From assembly GCA_964019155.1 (NCBI GenBank), contig OZ025244.1:24585875-24649874 (forward strand): a stretch of DNA of 64,000 bases, in the 5' to 3' direction. Source of the DNA: Osedax fenrisi (taxonomy: Eukaryota; Annelida; Polychaeta; Sabellida; Siboglinidae). The notes below the pieces were generated by a model, which did no database searches, was not told the origin of the DNA, and was given only the letters and a program-made list of their open reading frames with translations. Below, one piece after another: positions 49,801-60,376 of this stretch; position 1 is the first letter of the stretch, and each line of letters begins with the position of its first letter. The position numbers and the translations under genes were made by a program.

Positions 49801-50016
49801 TACAATTGATTAATATATTGTATTAATAGTTTTTATTCAATAACATATAAAATATTATTCTATTTAATTTATATATACAAAAATATTATTCAATTGAATA
49901 GTATCATAGTTAATAGTATCATAGTATTATTTTAAAAATATACTTTTATTTGAATGTCAGCCCCCCCCTTGAAAAATTCCTGTATCCGCCCCTGTATATA
50001 TATATATAGGTATAAC

Positions 50017-50191
50017 CATAGATAATGAAGTGACACTTCGTTCTATATGGGTATAACCCATCGATATAAAGATTCTTTCTTTATATCGATGGTATATATA
50101 CCATCGGTTATACCAAGACCTCCTATAACCCGAGGTTATAGGAGGTCTTGGTTATACCCATATAGAACGAAGTGTCACTTCATTATCTATG
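50017..50191. repeat. Compound foldback of three hairpins
   Basis: An outer ~40-base inverted repeat (GATAATGAAGTGACACTTCG, TTCTATATGGGTATAACC and complement) encloses two further perfect hairpins side by side: CCATCGATATAAAGA (50060-50094) and CCAAGACCTCCTATAACC (50114-50149). The whole segment can form a three-arm cruciform. Confidence 0.85.
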
Positions 50192-50436
50192 TTTATAAGT
50201 TATAACCATAGAAATCTAAGGGGCGAAGCCAAAATATATAACGTATTTGGGTATAACTAATAAGAGATTGGGTATAACTTCTATAACCTCTTATAACTAG
50301 ATATAATATATAGCATACTGCTAAAAATAATTTAATTACTTTATAAACTACGATTTTGTGAATTTTTCTAAGGTATTAATTGTATGTAATTTATTATTAG
50401 ATTTAGATAGTATTATATTTCAATATACCATGGTTC

Positions 50437-50571
50437 CATTGTACTTTAAACCTATGAATCTATTTAATATATTTATTTTTATTAATAATTAATAATTAAT
50501 AATATATAATATATAATTATTAATAAAAAATAAATATAATAAATATAGTCATAGGTTTAAAGTACAATAGT
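50437..50571. repeat. Foldback with ATTGTACTTTAAACCTATGA ends
   Basis: ATTGTACTTTAAACCTATGA at the left is mirrored by TCATAGGTTTAAAGTACAAT at the right, with an AT palindrome between. A small hairpin MITE of about 135 bases. Confidence 0.75.
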
Positions 50572-50719
50572 AAATTGCCTTTAAAAATAACGGTGAAATA
50601 ACGGTGAAACACATAACAACATTCATGAGGTTAGACTCTAAACGTTAGAGATATGATATCAATATAAATGGTATGTTTGACACAGTCTACATTCGAAGTG
50701 AAGATTATGCAAAGCTAGA

Positions 50720-50990
50720 CATCTATCATATGCTATCCTACGAGTCAAGGTAGATACATGAGCGTAGGGTAATCTATTACCTATGCGAACGTTTTTAAAA
50801 TGTATCCCAACCTAATTAATAGACCGACGCTTGAGAAAAATAATATTCGACTATCCGTCTATAACGGAAAAGAATTAGAACAACATGGAAAATTCGACCT
50901 GCCATTACACTATAGCGTAATGCCATATATGATCGACACAAGTCACGTTTTGTGTGGTTGATACGACAGGTACGGTCCAGGGGTCTCATT
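50720..50990 (+). pseudogene. Gypsy/Ty3-like retrotransposon protease relic
   Basis: A less AT-rich block reads YANVFKMYPNLINRPTLEKN, NIRLSVYNGKELEQHGKFDL and, after a frame change, FCVVDTTGTVQGSH. The pattern A-x-V-[x]5-YPN ... L-x-x-YNG-x-x-x-x-x-G ... F-x-VVDT-x-G resembles the retropepsin domain of Gypsy-type elements. The active-site D-T/S-G upstream is not readable, and no LTR, reverse transcriptase or integrase is nearby. A short, dead fragment; assignment from memory of the family pattern. Confidence 0.45.
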
Positions 50991-50999
50991 AAGAAATAA

Positions 51000-51657
51000 T
51001 ATTGACTGCAGATTAATATATTATTATTAATAATTATTTATCAATTAATATTGTATGGTTTTAATAGTTATACATACTTATTATAAATGCATAGGTAGGT
51101 AATATATGCATGTAAGATGAAATACTGATAATTAAAGCAAAAACGTATACCCACAAAATATATTTTAAAGATGAAGCGTTTGTTTATTTATTTTTTTTTA
51201 TATTTAAAATATTATTGTTTTAAAAAGAATTTCATTTTCTTCTTCTCCTTTATTTTTTCATGCACCAGACCAAATTTCCTTGAAATACTCTTGTGTTTTA
51301 CCATGCTCTCTAGAGAGCTATCGTGTTGTCTATTATTTCGTTTATTTATCCTAACAATTGTAGGTTAATTTTAAATTTCATTAAATGATGGCTAAAATAT
51401 TATTAATGACTTTTTAATTAAATAACTAACAAAGCTAATACCGCAGGTCTTGGATTCAATTTTCAAAATCCGGCATATTATAATGAATACATAATTGATT
51501 ATTCTCAGTTTCTATTTTCATTCTATTTCTATCCTACTTAATTATTTGCAAATATAATTCTTACCACATCGGAACTGTGTGGTTTGGCGCCCATAATTCT
51601 ACTTTATGTACAACACAATGTAGACAATTTTCCATGCTAAAAAATAATAAATTTATA
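51000..51657. other. AT-rich DNA between transposon relics
   Basis: Short T-rich open frames (51171-51368, 51577-51780) show no recognisable family; the second overlaps the MITE that follows. No gene supported. Confidence 0.4.
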
Positions 51658-51660
51658 TTA

Positions 51661-51881
51661 AGGGGGTATCCCACTACAAGTATTTCCGGTAACTTGCTGG
51701 AAATAGTGTACTTTAAAACGATTTTCTATCAAGTTAACTACAATTTTAGTGTGATAACCCCTTACTTGCCTGAAATATAGTAACTTTATAAGTGCTATAC
51801 CATTACAACTTGATAGAAAATGGTTTTAAATTACAATATTTCTGGCAAATTGCCGGAAATACTTGTAGTGGGATACCCCCT
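51661..51881. mobile_element. AGGGGGTATCC MITE, copy 2
   Basis: Ends AGGGGGTATCCCACTACAAG and, by complement, AGGGGGTATCCCACTACAAG: identical for 20 bases. TTA flanks both sides (51658-51660, 51882-51884). Internally it carries TTTCCGGTAACTTGCTGGAAA and inverted relatives, as in copy 1. Confidence 0.85.
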
Positions 51882-51949
51882 TTAGGTAAATTGTATTTCT
51901 ATTTCATAATACCTTGATAGCTTTATAAAAAGTTCACGAAGATTGTATT

Positions 51950-53265
51950 TTCTATAGAAATATATATATATATATAAATTTCTGAATGCAATAATAAATC
52001 GTTATATTGTAAGGATTCATCTATTAAGTTCAAATCAGCACTTATCAAAGTATATAATTGCATTATGTTTAATTATTATTTTAATTTAATAAAATGTTCA
52101 AGTTTTGAAAATATATTTTCATCTGTTGTAAATCGCTCTTTAAGATTATTTACTAAAGTTTATATAAGTTCTACTTTTATTGCAGATATATCTCACATTT
52201 CAGATACATATAAATTATGTCTTACTTCACGATTCTGTTTTCTCTTCAACTTAATACCTTTCAAGTGATGAGCACCATTAGTTTTTTCAATTGATTCGAT
52301 TAACTTAGTAACCCATCCGCCAATTTAATCGGATTTTAATTTATTTAGCATATCCTATTAAAGTTACAAAATATTATGAAACATTATTTATTTTATTCTG
52401 AATATCAGGGGCTATAGGCATTGTATTCTGCAATATTAATTATATAAATATGACAAACCTCAATATTAGTAAGTTGTTGCTGAATATCACATATCGTAGT
52501 CGAATCGGATTTCATCTTTTTTTAGTATCGAGATAATATAATTAGTACATCGGCCATAAAGTATAATATATGAAGTTTATGTTCATTGCAAAGGTAGGTT
52601 GAAAATCCATGGGCTTCATTACATGTCATTGAATTTAAATACATTATTAATACATTCCATGATTTTAATATGATTTCAACTAGTTGATGAGTGAATTCAC
52701 ATCATCGTATTTCAATTTTTTTTGGAAATGAGCAAACAATAAGGTTATTGTACTCTACAATATTTTTTAACTCTCTCACCTGACTCCATATTTAGCGAAA
52801 TATGATGAAATACCACTTAATGTCATCAGCATATTTTTATTTCTGGTATTTCATTGCTTGCTGCCTTCCATGCTATATTTGGCTTGTTTTCACAACACCA
52901 TATTGCAAGTAGAGCTAATGGCTAGCTTAACTTCTTCAATATGTACTCTTGAAATATCTTCCATAAACCATTACTATGTCCTGTATTTACAGATGTACCA
53001 TCTGTTACCAACGACGAAACCTCTTTCATTATTAAATTTGTTACGTTACTTCCAAGAATATTTTCCATTGATTTAATCAGTGTGTTAAATATCACACGAG
53101 CTTCATGTTCCAAAGGGTCTCCTAGACCTACAAATATAAACGAGTCGGTTCCAACTTTATCTATTAATTTCGCAAGTGTGTATATCTTATCAACATGTGT
53201 CTTGTCTACACCTACTGTCTGACCGAAGAGATATTCCAGTAGCATTTTTTATATTTTTTGTAATG
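51950..53265 (-). pseudogene. hAT-family transposase pseudogene (KIAA1586-like)
   Basis: On the minus strand, starting near 53245: LAKLIDKVGTDSFIFVGLGD, EVSSLVTDGTSVNTGHSNGL, then LLAIWCCENKPNIAWKAASN, RVKELKNIVEYN, CEFTHQLVEIILKSWNVLIM, YLNSMTCNEAHGFSTYLCNE and, further on, NNLKERFTTDENIFSKLEHF. The D-G-T-S-V-N-T-G and W-C-x-x-[x]3-x-A-W motifs are characteristic of a hAT-derived family that includes vertebrate KIAA1586 (from memory). Multiple stops and frameshifts after the first 107 codons. No terminal inverted repeats identified. Confidence 0.75.
52922..53245 (-). pseudogene. Open 107-codon segment of the KIAA1586-like hAT relic
   Basis: The only sizeable uninterrupted part of the relic above, beginning MLLEYLFGQTVGVDKTHVDK and ending just after LWKIFQEYILKKLS. 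It holds the D-G-T-S-V-N-T-G motif. The original protein continues in frame-broken form to about 51950. Confidence 0.7.
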
Positions 53266-53493
53266 TTTCTATATAGGTGTATTATAATGTACTTCCATAT
53301 ACTATGTATCTATTATAATGAATAATAATTCGTTATGCGTATGGGGTGTCATATATTGTAAATTGGTATTTGTAATAATATTATCATCATAATTATATTT
53401 AAATTGTTATGCCATCATATTCACAACTGCTCTAGCATGGAAAGAATATTAAAAAAGTAAAACCAACTTCCTTGAATAATAATACACCATAAT

Positions 53494-53871
53494 CAGTGAT
53501 GGGCACGATCACGACTTTTCACGATCGCCGGTCGTCGATAAATCTCGTCGATCATTTTCTAACGATCGTCGATCGTCGATATTTTTACTCGATCATTTTT
53601 TAACGATCGCCGATCGTGTAATTATTTTGATCAATCTCGTCGATCATTTTCTAACGATCGTCGATCGTCGATATTTGTACTCGATCATTTTTTAACGATC
53701 GTCGATCGTATAATTATTTTGATCGTCGATCGCGATCTCGAACATCGATCGCCGATCGTGGATCTCGATCGTAATATTATATAAGCGTATGAATTACGGG
53801 CTGCTGCATGAACCACTAATGATCCACGCAGTACTCGCGAGTACTCACCCATTCACGCCGTCATATCAATA

Positions 53872-53903
<32 letters not shown>

Positions 53904-54792
53904 CCAATGTATCTTTTTTAATAATGTAATCGTAATATTTTACCGCGCGAGACATGTAAGATCAAACAATACGTTTAATTATCTACTCTATAATAGAGTC
54001 TCTACGCCAAAAATGAGTCAAACTATCAATTTCCCAGTGGTCGTATTATATAGGACTATAACTTTACGTAGGTTAAAAGATTATTTTTCATTTGAGTATG
54101 CTATCAATAGTGCCATATGGCACTATAATATTATAGCAACAATATATACACCAAAATGTAAGTTAAATTGGTTAAGTAATTACGTTGAAGAAAAAGATAT
54201 GCTGTTATCTACATTTAAGAAATATGTTAATAGACATATCCCAGATAACGAGGTTTATATAACTAGTAGTTATTAACTACACCAGAACAAAGCGAAACTA
54301 ATTCAGATGAATTCTATGTTATTGATGATAATGGACCATCCACTTCTAAATCAACGGTAGAAATAGAAATACTTAATTATATAAATAGTACAAATACTAA
54401 TTTAGATATGCTAAATAATTATCCTATTATAAAAATGTTATTCATAAAATACAATTATATACTCCTATCATCCGCGCCGGTGGAAAGAATGTTTAGTATT
54501 GCCACCAATATAAATAAACCGAAACGCAATGATACTAACTTTGAATTGTTAGTTCTATTGAAAGCAAATTCATTATATTAATATTATTTTATTATTAATT
54601 TGATCGTATTTCAACATTTTCATAAATAAAAGTTATTATTATATCCACTATTTTGTTATTTCTTGATATAAATTATGTTTACATTTTTTTCACGATCGTC
54701 GATCGCGATCAGTTGCTGACGATCGTCGATCATTTTACTCGATCATTTTCTAACGATCGTCGATCATTTTCAAACGATCGTGCCCATCACTG
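53494..54792 (+). mobile_element. hAT transposon, internally deleted, with GATCGTCGAT arrays
   Basis: Terminal inverted repeats CAGTGATGGGCACGATCA and, by complement, CAGTGATGGGCACGATCGTT, with an exact 8-base duplication ACCATAAT (53486-53493, 54793-54800). Both subterminal regions are packed with ACGATCGTCGATC-type motifs (53509-53775 and 54692-54780), likely transposase-binding sites. The interior keeps transposase fragments, including the C-terminal dimerisation domain. Confidence 0.92.
54013..54581 (+). pseudogene. hAT transposase remnant with dimerisation domain
   Basis: Frame 54013-54276 (87 codons, starting MSQTINFPVV) is followed, after a one-base frame change near 54275, by 54279-54581. 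The second part contains YPIIKMLFIKYNYILLSSAP, VERMFSIATNINKPKRNDTN and FELLVLLKANSLY. S-A-P-x-E-R-x-F-S is the hallmark of the hAT C-terminal dimerisation domain. The central catalytic region is deleted, so it depends on another element for movement. Confidence 0.85.
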
Positions 54793-54800
54793 ACCATAAT

Positions 54801-55239
54801 CAATAACGATCCTATCTTATAAGCTAAATTACTATTTGCCTTTGATATATATGCCTACAGTTTGTTAGTTGTATCTTATCTGATTGTTTTATCCTTTCAA
54901 TCTTTTTTTGATAAGCAATAATACATTTGTTACGAAATTCAGAACTTAGATACTTCATAATGGTCTCTTTTATATATATTATATCATAATATGTTGTTAT
55001 TGATGATCTTCTTGTGATTAGTAATGTAATAATATCGTAAAACTCCCCGTATGGTAGACCTATGCATCTTACATAATGCCTCCAAAAATTAATTGGAATA
55101 ATACAAATATTGTTGCTCAAAATTGAAAAATTTACGGCACAAATAAATTATTGACTTCCCATTTTTGCGTTGACTGCACATTAACGCGACCCCTGGCCTG
55201 AACATTAGAATAAGTAAAGCATGGGGGTAAAATAGAATT
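54801..55239. other. AT-rich segment with an unassigned minus-strand frame
   Basis: An open frame at 55120-54824 (98 codons) has mixed composition (INFWRHYVRCIGLPYGEFYD) but no family I recognise. It could be another transposon scrap. Confidence 0.25.
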
Positions 55240-55254
55240 AATACGATATTGAAG

Positions 55255-55696
55255 TCAAATCTCAAAGACAAGCTGAAGAAAATCTTCTTTAGAGCTGTAA
55301 TAATATGGCTCAATCACCGGGACTTCAACTGTATCTCTAGAAAAGAATATTGATGGCTCATATACAAGAATGTTACGGGCAGCAATTAATAAAACATGGA
55401 TAATCCACATGAAAAACAAATATATATATATATAGGGTAATATACGGAAGGCCAGTGAACAACAACTGCGATTTGTCGGATACTCGTGGTGTAAGAAACA
55501 TAAATTAGTCAGTGTTGTTCTACTCTGAGAACCAACCCGTGGAAGAAGAATACCTGTGTAACCACTAACATCCTACACCACACAACTTATCGAAGATAAT
55601 GACTGTACCTCTTACGAACTGAGAACCGCGATGGAAAATAGAGTTGAATGCAAACAACGTATTATGAATTGCCTAGCAAGCTCGACCTGGTAAGGT

Positions 55697-55705
<9 letters not shown>
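55255..55705 (+). pseudogene. RTE-type LINE 3' fragment, heavily decayed
   Basis: It starts near LKDKLKKIFFRAVI (compare KLKRHFFRAAVE in the 27.9-kb copy) and ends with CAAGCTCGACCTGGTAAGGT, matching the other copy's 3' end (ASSTW then stop). Stops occur in all frames. It runs into a TA array at 55699-55747, probably its tail. Confidence 0.7.

Positions 55706-55748
<43 letters not shown>
55699..55748. repeat. (TA)n microsatellite
   Basis: About 24 TA units directly after the RTE fragment. Confidence 0.85.
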
Positions 55749-55750
<2 letters not shown>

Positions 55751-56438
55751 ATGATAAATATATTAATTTTAAATATATAGTCTATTAATCATCTACAGTA
55801 ATATACTTGTTATACCTACACTTCTTTAGATAGTTTATCAAGTATATATCTGACTCACAAACTTTAATGAAATAGAAATATAGACAAGTTTAGCCATCTA
55901 TTGGTTTGGTGGTCGCGATAATTATTATTGGCCGAGTTTTAAATAGATTTCCTAATGTTATTATTATTGTAAAATTAAATAATTCAACACATTTTGGTTA
56001 TTAATTATTTCTTTATTCATACAAGCTATAGTAATGATCATTTAAGTTGTTGTTCGAGATCAATTATATTGGTATTATATAATTAAATATATACTATAGT
56101 ATATATATATATATATAATAAATAGTATATTAATAATTCTAAAAACTATTGATTATAATATTATAATAATATCGTTAATTATATAACGATAATAATAATG
56201 ATATGTAAATAATAAACTATTAAACATAGTTATTACAAGTGTATACAAGAATGAGATGGAATAAGTTCGGCTACAATACCACCACAATGGCGACAAGTTA
56301 TTAATAAATCGAGATCATCTATAGAGTACCGGACAGCGCTGATGTCGAGGTGATCGCGCGACGTATGAGTCATCCATACCATCGTGCGATGAGTGATTCA
56401 TCGCTTTGTCTGCACACGAGTCATCATTACAGTCCGTA
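55749..56438. other. 3' flank of the gene ending at 56439
   Basis: AT-rich up to about 56230, then a GC-richer stretch (56260-56438) with GTCGAGGTGATCGCGCGACG and CATCGTGCGATGAGTGATTC. It follows the stop codon on the minus strand and may be 3' untranslated sequence. Confidence 0.4.
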
Positions 56439-56702
56439 TCAATAATGTATGTATCCGGGTATAGCGTCTATCACGTCCTTGTTAATGAACACGATCTGAG
56501 GCTGGTCGGAGGCTGGGATGCTGATACGAATAGTAGTGGTAGTGGCGGACACCGGAAATGTTATCATCAGGGACTTGTCCTTCATCTGGAACAACTTCAC
56601 CACTTCGTCTTTAGGTGAGGAAGAGGGGATGGAGGAGGAGGAGGAGGATAGGGATGACTCTCGAACAAAGGAATGTACTACGTCACTGTGTTCATCTTCA
56701 AC
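56439..56702 (-). CDS. Terminal exon of an unidentified gene
   Basis: An 88-codon open frame on the minus strand follows an acceptor (TTATCGCAG at 56703-56711) and ends in TGA. Its GC content is exon-like. The first half is Ser-rich and acidic (VHSFVRESSLSSSSSSIPSS). The second is a compact alternating segment: DEVVKLFQMKDKSLMITFPV, TTTIRISIPASDQPQIVFIN and KDVIDAIPGYIHY at the very C-terminus. This resembles the end of a globular domain after a disordered linker. I do not recognise the family. Upstream exons would lie to the right, where I find none before the window ends. The plus-strand frames over the same bases look like shadows. Confidence 0.6.
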   Translation of the reverse strand, partial: VEDEHSDVVHSFVRESSLSSSSSSIPSSSPKDEVVKLFQMKDKSLMITFPVSATTTTIRISIPASDQPQIVFINKDVIDAIPGYIHY

Positions 56703-56722
56703 CTGCGATAAGTGTATAACAA

Positions 56723-56762
<40 letters not shown>
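56723..56762. repeat. (TA)n microsatellite
   Basis: About 20 TA units, immediately upstream (minus strand) of the unidentified exon. Confidence 0.85.
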
Positions 56763-56766
<4 letters not shown>

Positions 56767-57049
56767 TATATACTGTATAGTATACTATATATTTATATTG
56801 ATGATTGTTTGATATTTTATTTAATACATATATAGTCGACATTATAAAGTGTAAATATTTGCTGTATATATAACGAAACGTTATTGAAATAAATAATAAT
56901 AAGACATTACAAATTTAATAAATTAAAACGTTTCACCGTTAACATAAAAATAACGAAATGTAATCGAAAATAGAAATTTAAAGAATGTTATAAAAAAAGT
57001 ATATAAATTATTATATTATTGTTATTTTATGGGTGCAAATTTATCAAAT

Positions 57050-58112
57050 TTAACCTAAACGTTCATGAAATATAGTTGTGTAATGAACGTTTATAAATGG
57101 TGTATAAACGTTCTTTAGACATTTCAGAGTCCAATGAACCTTTAATATTATAAAATTTAACATAAACGTTCATGAAATATAGTTGTGTAATGAACGTTTA
57201 TCAACGGTATATAAACGTTCTTTAGACATTTGAATTCCAATGAACCTTTAGATATATTATTAAATACAGAATTATTTTTAAAAAATTCTTGCCAATAATA
57301 TTAATTTTCGCCTAGATTATTTATTTATATATAGATACAATATCATATTTTAATTTTTCTTTATTTTGTTAAATTGATTTAATTTAGCACTAATGGAATT
57401 AAGTAACAATTATTATTTTATTTCTATATTTAAGTTGATATTATGATTTAATAAATAAAGTTACTATTTTAAAATAATAAATTCTTTAAGTATCTATGTT
57501 ATTTTGATATCATCATAATTTCATTTATGTATCAACTTAATTATAATAATCAACTATAATTATAATCATAATTATATTGATAATTAAGATAATATAAATT
57601 TGAAATAATGTTATAATGATTTATCAATATTAAATATTGAAACATTGTATTTAATATTAAAAATATTATTAATGTTAAATTCATGTATTAAATATAACAT
57701 ATATGTAATTATATAATATTGTAATATATAAGTCATTACAAGTTAAATACTAATATGAACGTATCTCCGCTAATACATATATAATTATAAGCATATTAAT
57801 AATATAAAATATTCAGAATATAGAGTCTAATGAACGTTTTTGCATAAACGTTCATTATAATATAGAGTCTAATGAACGTTTATACAAAAACGTTCATTAG
57901 AATATAGAGTCTAATGAACGTTTATACACAAACGTTCATTAGAATACAGAGTCTAATGAACGTTTATGCAAAAACGTTCATTAGAATATAGAGTCTAATG
58001 AACGTTTATGCAAACACGTTCATTATAAACTGGAGTCCAATGAACGTTATAAAAGGTTCGCTATTTGGACCACCCAATGAACGTTTAAATTGAGTCTAAT
58101 GAACGTTTAGTT
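57050..58112. mobile_element. Foldback-like element rich in AATGAACGTTT motifs
   Basis: The left part (57050-57255) has two ~107-base direct repeats, each with AACGTTCATG, GTAATGAACGTTTAT and AAACGTTCTTTAGAC. The right part (57823-58112) has a 42-base palindromic minisatellite plus ATGAACGTTTAG at the end, complementary to CTAAACGTTCAT at the left. The centre is plain AT-rich DNA. Shared inverted motifs at both ends suggest a Foldback or MULE-like non-autonomous element. No target duplication established. Confidence 0.5.
57823..58074. repeat. 42-base minisatellite with palindromic units
   Basis: Six units of exactly 42 bases starting GAGTCTAATGAACG (57823, 57865, 57907, 57949, 57991, 58033). 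Each unit holds TAATGAACGTTTATGCA and its near-perfect complement, so each monomer can fold into a hairpin of 12-15 base pairs. Confidence 0.92.
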
Positions 58113-58394
58113 TTTACTGTGTACTAATAGATGGTATTATTTATTAGAAATATATATTATATTTATATAAATAAATGATTATGATATCTTATAAACTGTG
58201 ATTCTGAATACAAGTTGACTACTAATGATTGTGAGAAATGCATTATTCTGAGATAACTATATTTTAAAATAAAGGCATTATTTCTAATAAAAAAAAACAT
58301 TATTTTTATAATTCTATTTATTTCATTTTACAATATAGAGTATAAATAATAAGGTTTGTTTAATTTGATATATATAAGCTAAATATTTAAAGTA

Positions 58395-58735
58395 CATGTT
58401 TTGCTCATTTAGATAAGGTGTCAGATACATAAGCAATAGGAAACGGGTTAAGGTTTATAGTGTTTTATTTGTGAGACCCATTAAAATATACATTAAAATG
58501 ATATTTAGAAATGATAGTATATAATTGTGTATAAATAAATGATTGGATCTCGTTAAAACCATGTATACCTTAACACGAAGGGACATATGAATGAACGAAT
58601 TCAGTTTATAGACAAAGTATAAGGTGGATCAGTGGAAGCAATTAGCTATATATGGTTATATATATAAGTTAAAACTTCATCTAAGTTCCTGGATGGGATG
58701 AAAGGGCCCACCAAAATAACAATAAAATAATAACA
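58395..58735 (+). mobile_element. SINE, full-length diverged copy
   Basis: The degraded head is GCTCATTTAGATAAGGTGTC, CAGATACATAAGCAATAGG and ACGGGTT. The body is ATAAATGATTGGATCTCG, and the tail ACTTCATCTAAGTTCCTGGA then GGGATGAAAGGGCCCACCAA, followed by AACAATAAAATAATAAC. Contains an extra ~60-base segment around 58590-58650 not seen in the other copies. Confidence 0.75.
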
Positions 58736-59712
58736 TATAAACAAATTAGGGGAAGGAATGGTAATTTGGCCGATGTTTGTATGTGTGTTACTAGAAGTGC
58801 TCTATATCAAAATATACATATTTTTAAATAACCATCATATACTATATAACTAATATTATATTAAGTTACGATATGTATATTTTAATAATTTATATTTTTG
58901 TATATTTTGTGAATATATTAGATTTTAATAAGCTGTATAAATATGGATAAAAAACAGAAAAATCGGGTAATTTGGCCGATAGTTCAAGTTTACTCAATAG
59001 GTGAAATCTATGTTTTCAAATACATAAATTAAATATCTTGTATAAAATGATGAATAATTCGGCGCGCACATAATACCACCGCCACAATAGATTATAGTTT
59101 TAATATTATTGGAAAATTATATTACGTATTTATTGAACTTATATTATTAAACATATTACGCACTTTATTATATTTTATTAAACATATTATACTGTCAAAT
59201 ATGTCTAAGAATATGATATACAAGAAGTCCATCTACAGGTTATAAATTAAATAATTAACAAACTATAATAATTTCAATTAATAAATTATAATAAGTTTAA
59301 TTTTAATTAATTAAATAATTTTTATATTAATATAATACATTATATATAAGTATAATTATTATTATATATTAGTGTCTAACTATAATATATAGTAATATAT
59401 AAAAAAGTATATAATCTATAGAATCTATAATAGATTATATACTTTTTTAATATAACAGATAACAGTGTATGAGATATCTTAATAGGAAATACTTATGGTT
59501 AATTATTAACTTAATATTTATATATTTCTATATATATAGATTAACTTTAGATATTTACTTTTAGATATACATGTATAATTAACATATAATATGTAAACCT
59601 GAATTAATATTGTGTGAATAAAAATGAATATTATAATTATGATTAGTTAACTAATATATATATATATATATCATTATTAAAAATAAATTTTAAATTATTG
59701 AATGCATTTTAA
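58736..59712. other. AT-rich intergenic DNA
   Basis: GGTAATTTGGCCGAT occurs twice (about 58760 and 58965), perhaps the trace of a short transposon. A perfect hairpin lies at 59400-59450 (AAAAAAGTATATAATCTATAG and complement). No gene seen. Confidence 0.45.
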
Positions 59713-60076
59713 ATATTTAATTTCATTTAATTACAATTAAGTTAATTTCAAGTTTTTAAAATTTATATTGTAATTACTTAAGTAATAAAGTTAATGAATA
59801 AAAATGTGTATGGTATGTTTATATATGTAGGGAGTTACTAAAACCCAGTTGTAATCCAGTTGTAATCCAGTTGTAATCCAGTTGTAATTTTATAATATTT
59901 AATTTCATTTAATTACAATTAAGTTAATTTCAAGTTTTTAAAATTTATATTGTAATTACTTAAGTAATAAAGTTAATGAATAAAAATGTGTATGGTATGT
60001 TTATATATGTAGGGAGTTACTAAAACCCAGTTGTAATCCAGTTGTAATCCAGTTGTAATCCAGTTGTAATTTTATA
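59713..60076. repeat. 182-base tandem duplication containing an 11-base minisatellite
   Basis: Two virtually identical units (59713-59894 and 59895-60076). Each ends in four copies of CCAGTTGTAAT (59846-59890; 60028-60072). Two more degenerate copies follow near 60240. The lack of visible divergence implies a recent event. Confidence 0.92.
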
Positions 60077-60376
60077 ATACGTATTTTTTATATAATATAA
60101 TTACTTTAATACTTTGATACTATATATATATATAATATTAAGTATATTAAATTCAATAAGTGATATTAAATGTTCGAAATAGTAATGTATTTATAGTACA
60201 ATTTTAGGTTTTAAAGATTGTTATTATAAATGTGTTGCCTAGTTGTAAACCAGTTGTAATTTTATAACAATGCATAATACATGTTAAACATAATTTAACA
60301 CTTTGATTATTAAATTTATATTATATACATATATGTAGTATCAAAGTGTTATATATTTTATATATATATATATAAA

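Larger units (their letters stand above)
47790..49994 (+). mobile_element. hAT transposon (DUF4371-type), decayed
   Basis: Terminal inverted repeats CAGGGGCGGATACAGG (left) and, by complement of the right end, CAGGGGCGGATACAGGAATT. Flanked by TATATATA on both sides, compatible with an 8-base duplication but ambiguous in a TA run. It contains transposase remnants (48413-49800), a nested MITE (48741-48981) and the inverted copy of the IMMT upstream region (47831-48110). Confidence 0.85.

Noticed and set aside
56406..56835. Plus-strand open frames at the Ser-rich exon
   Set aside because: They run into an Ile/Tyr repeat from the TA microsatellite. The minus-strand frame has an acceptor, a stop and protein-like composition.
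57823..58074. CRISPR-like regular repeats
   Set aside because: Units are directly adjacent with no unique spacers, and the genome is eukaryotic. It is a palindromic minisatellite.
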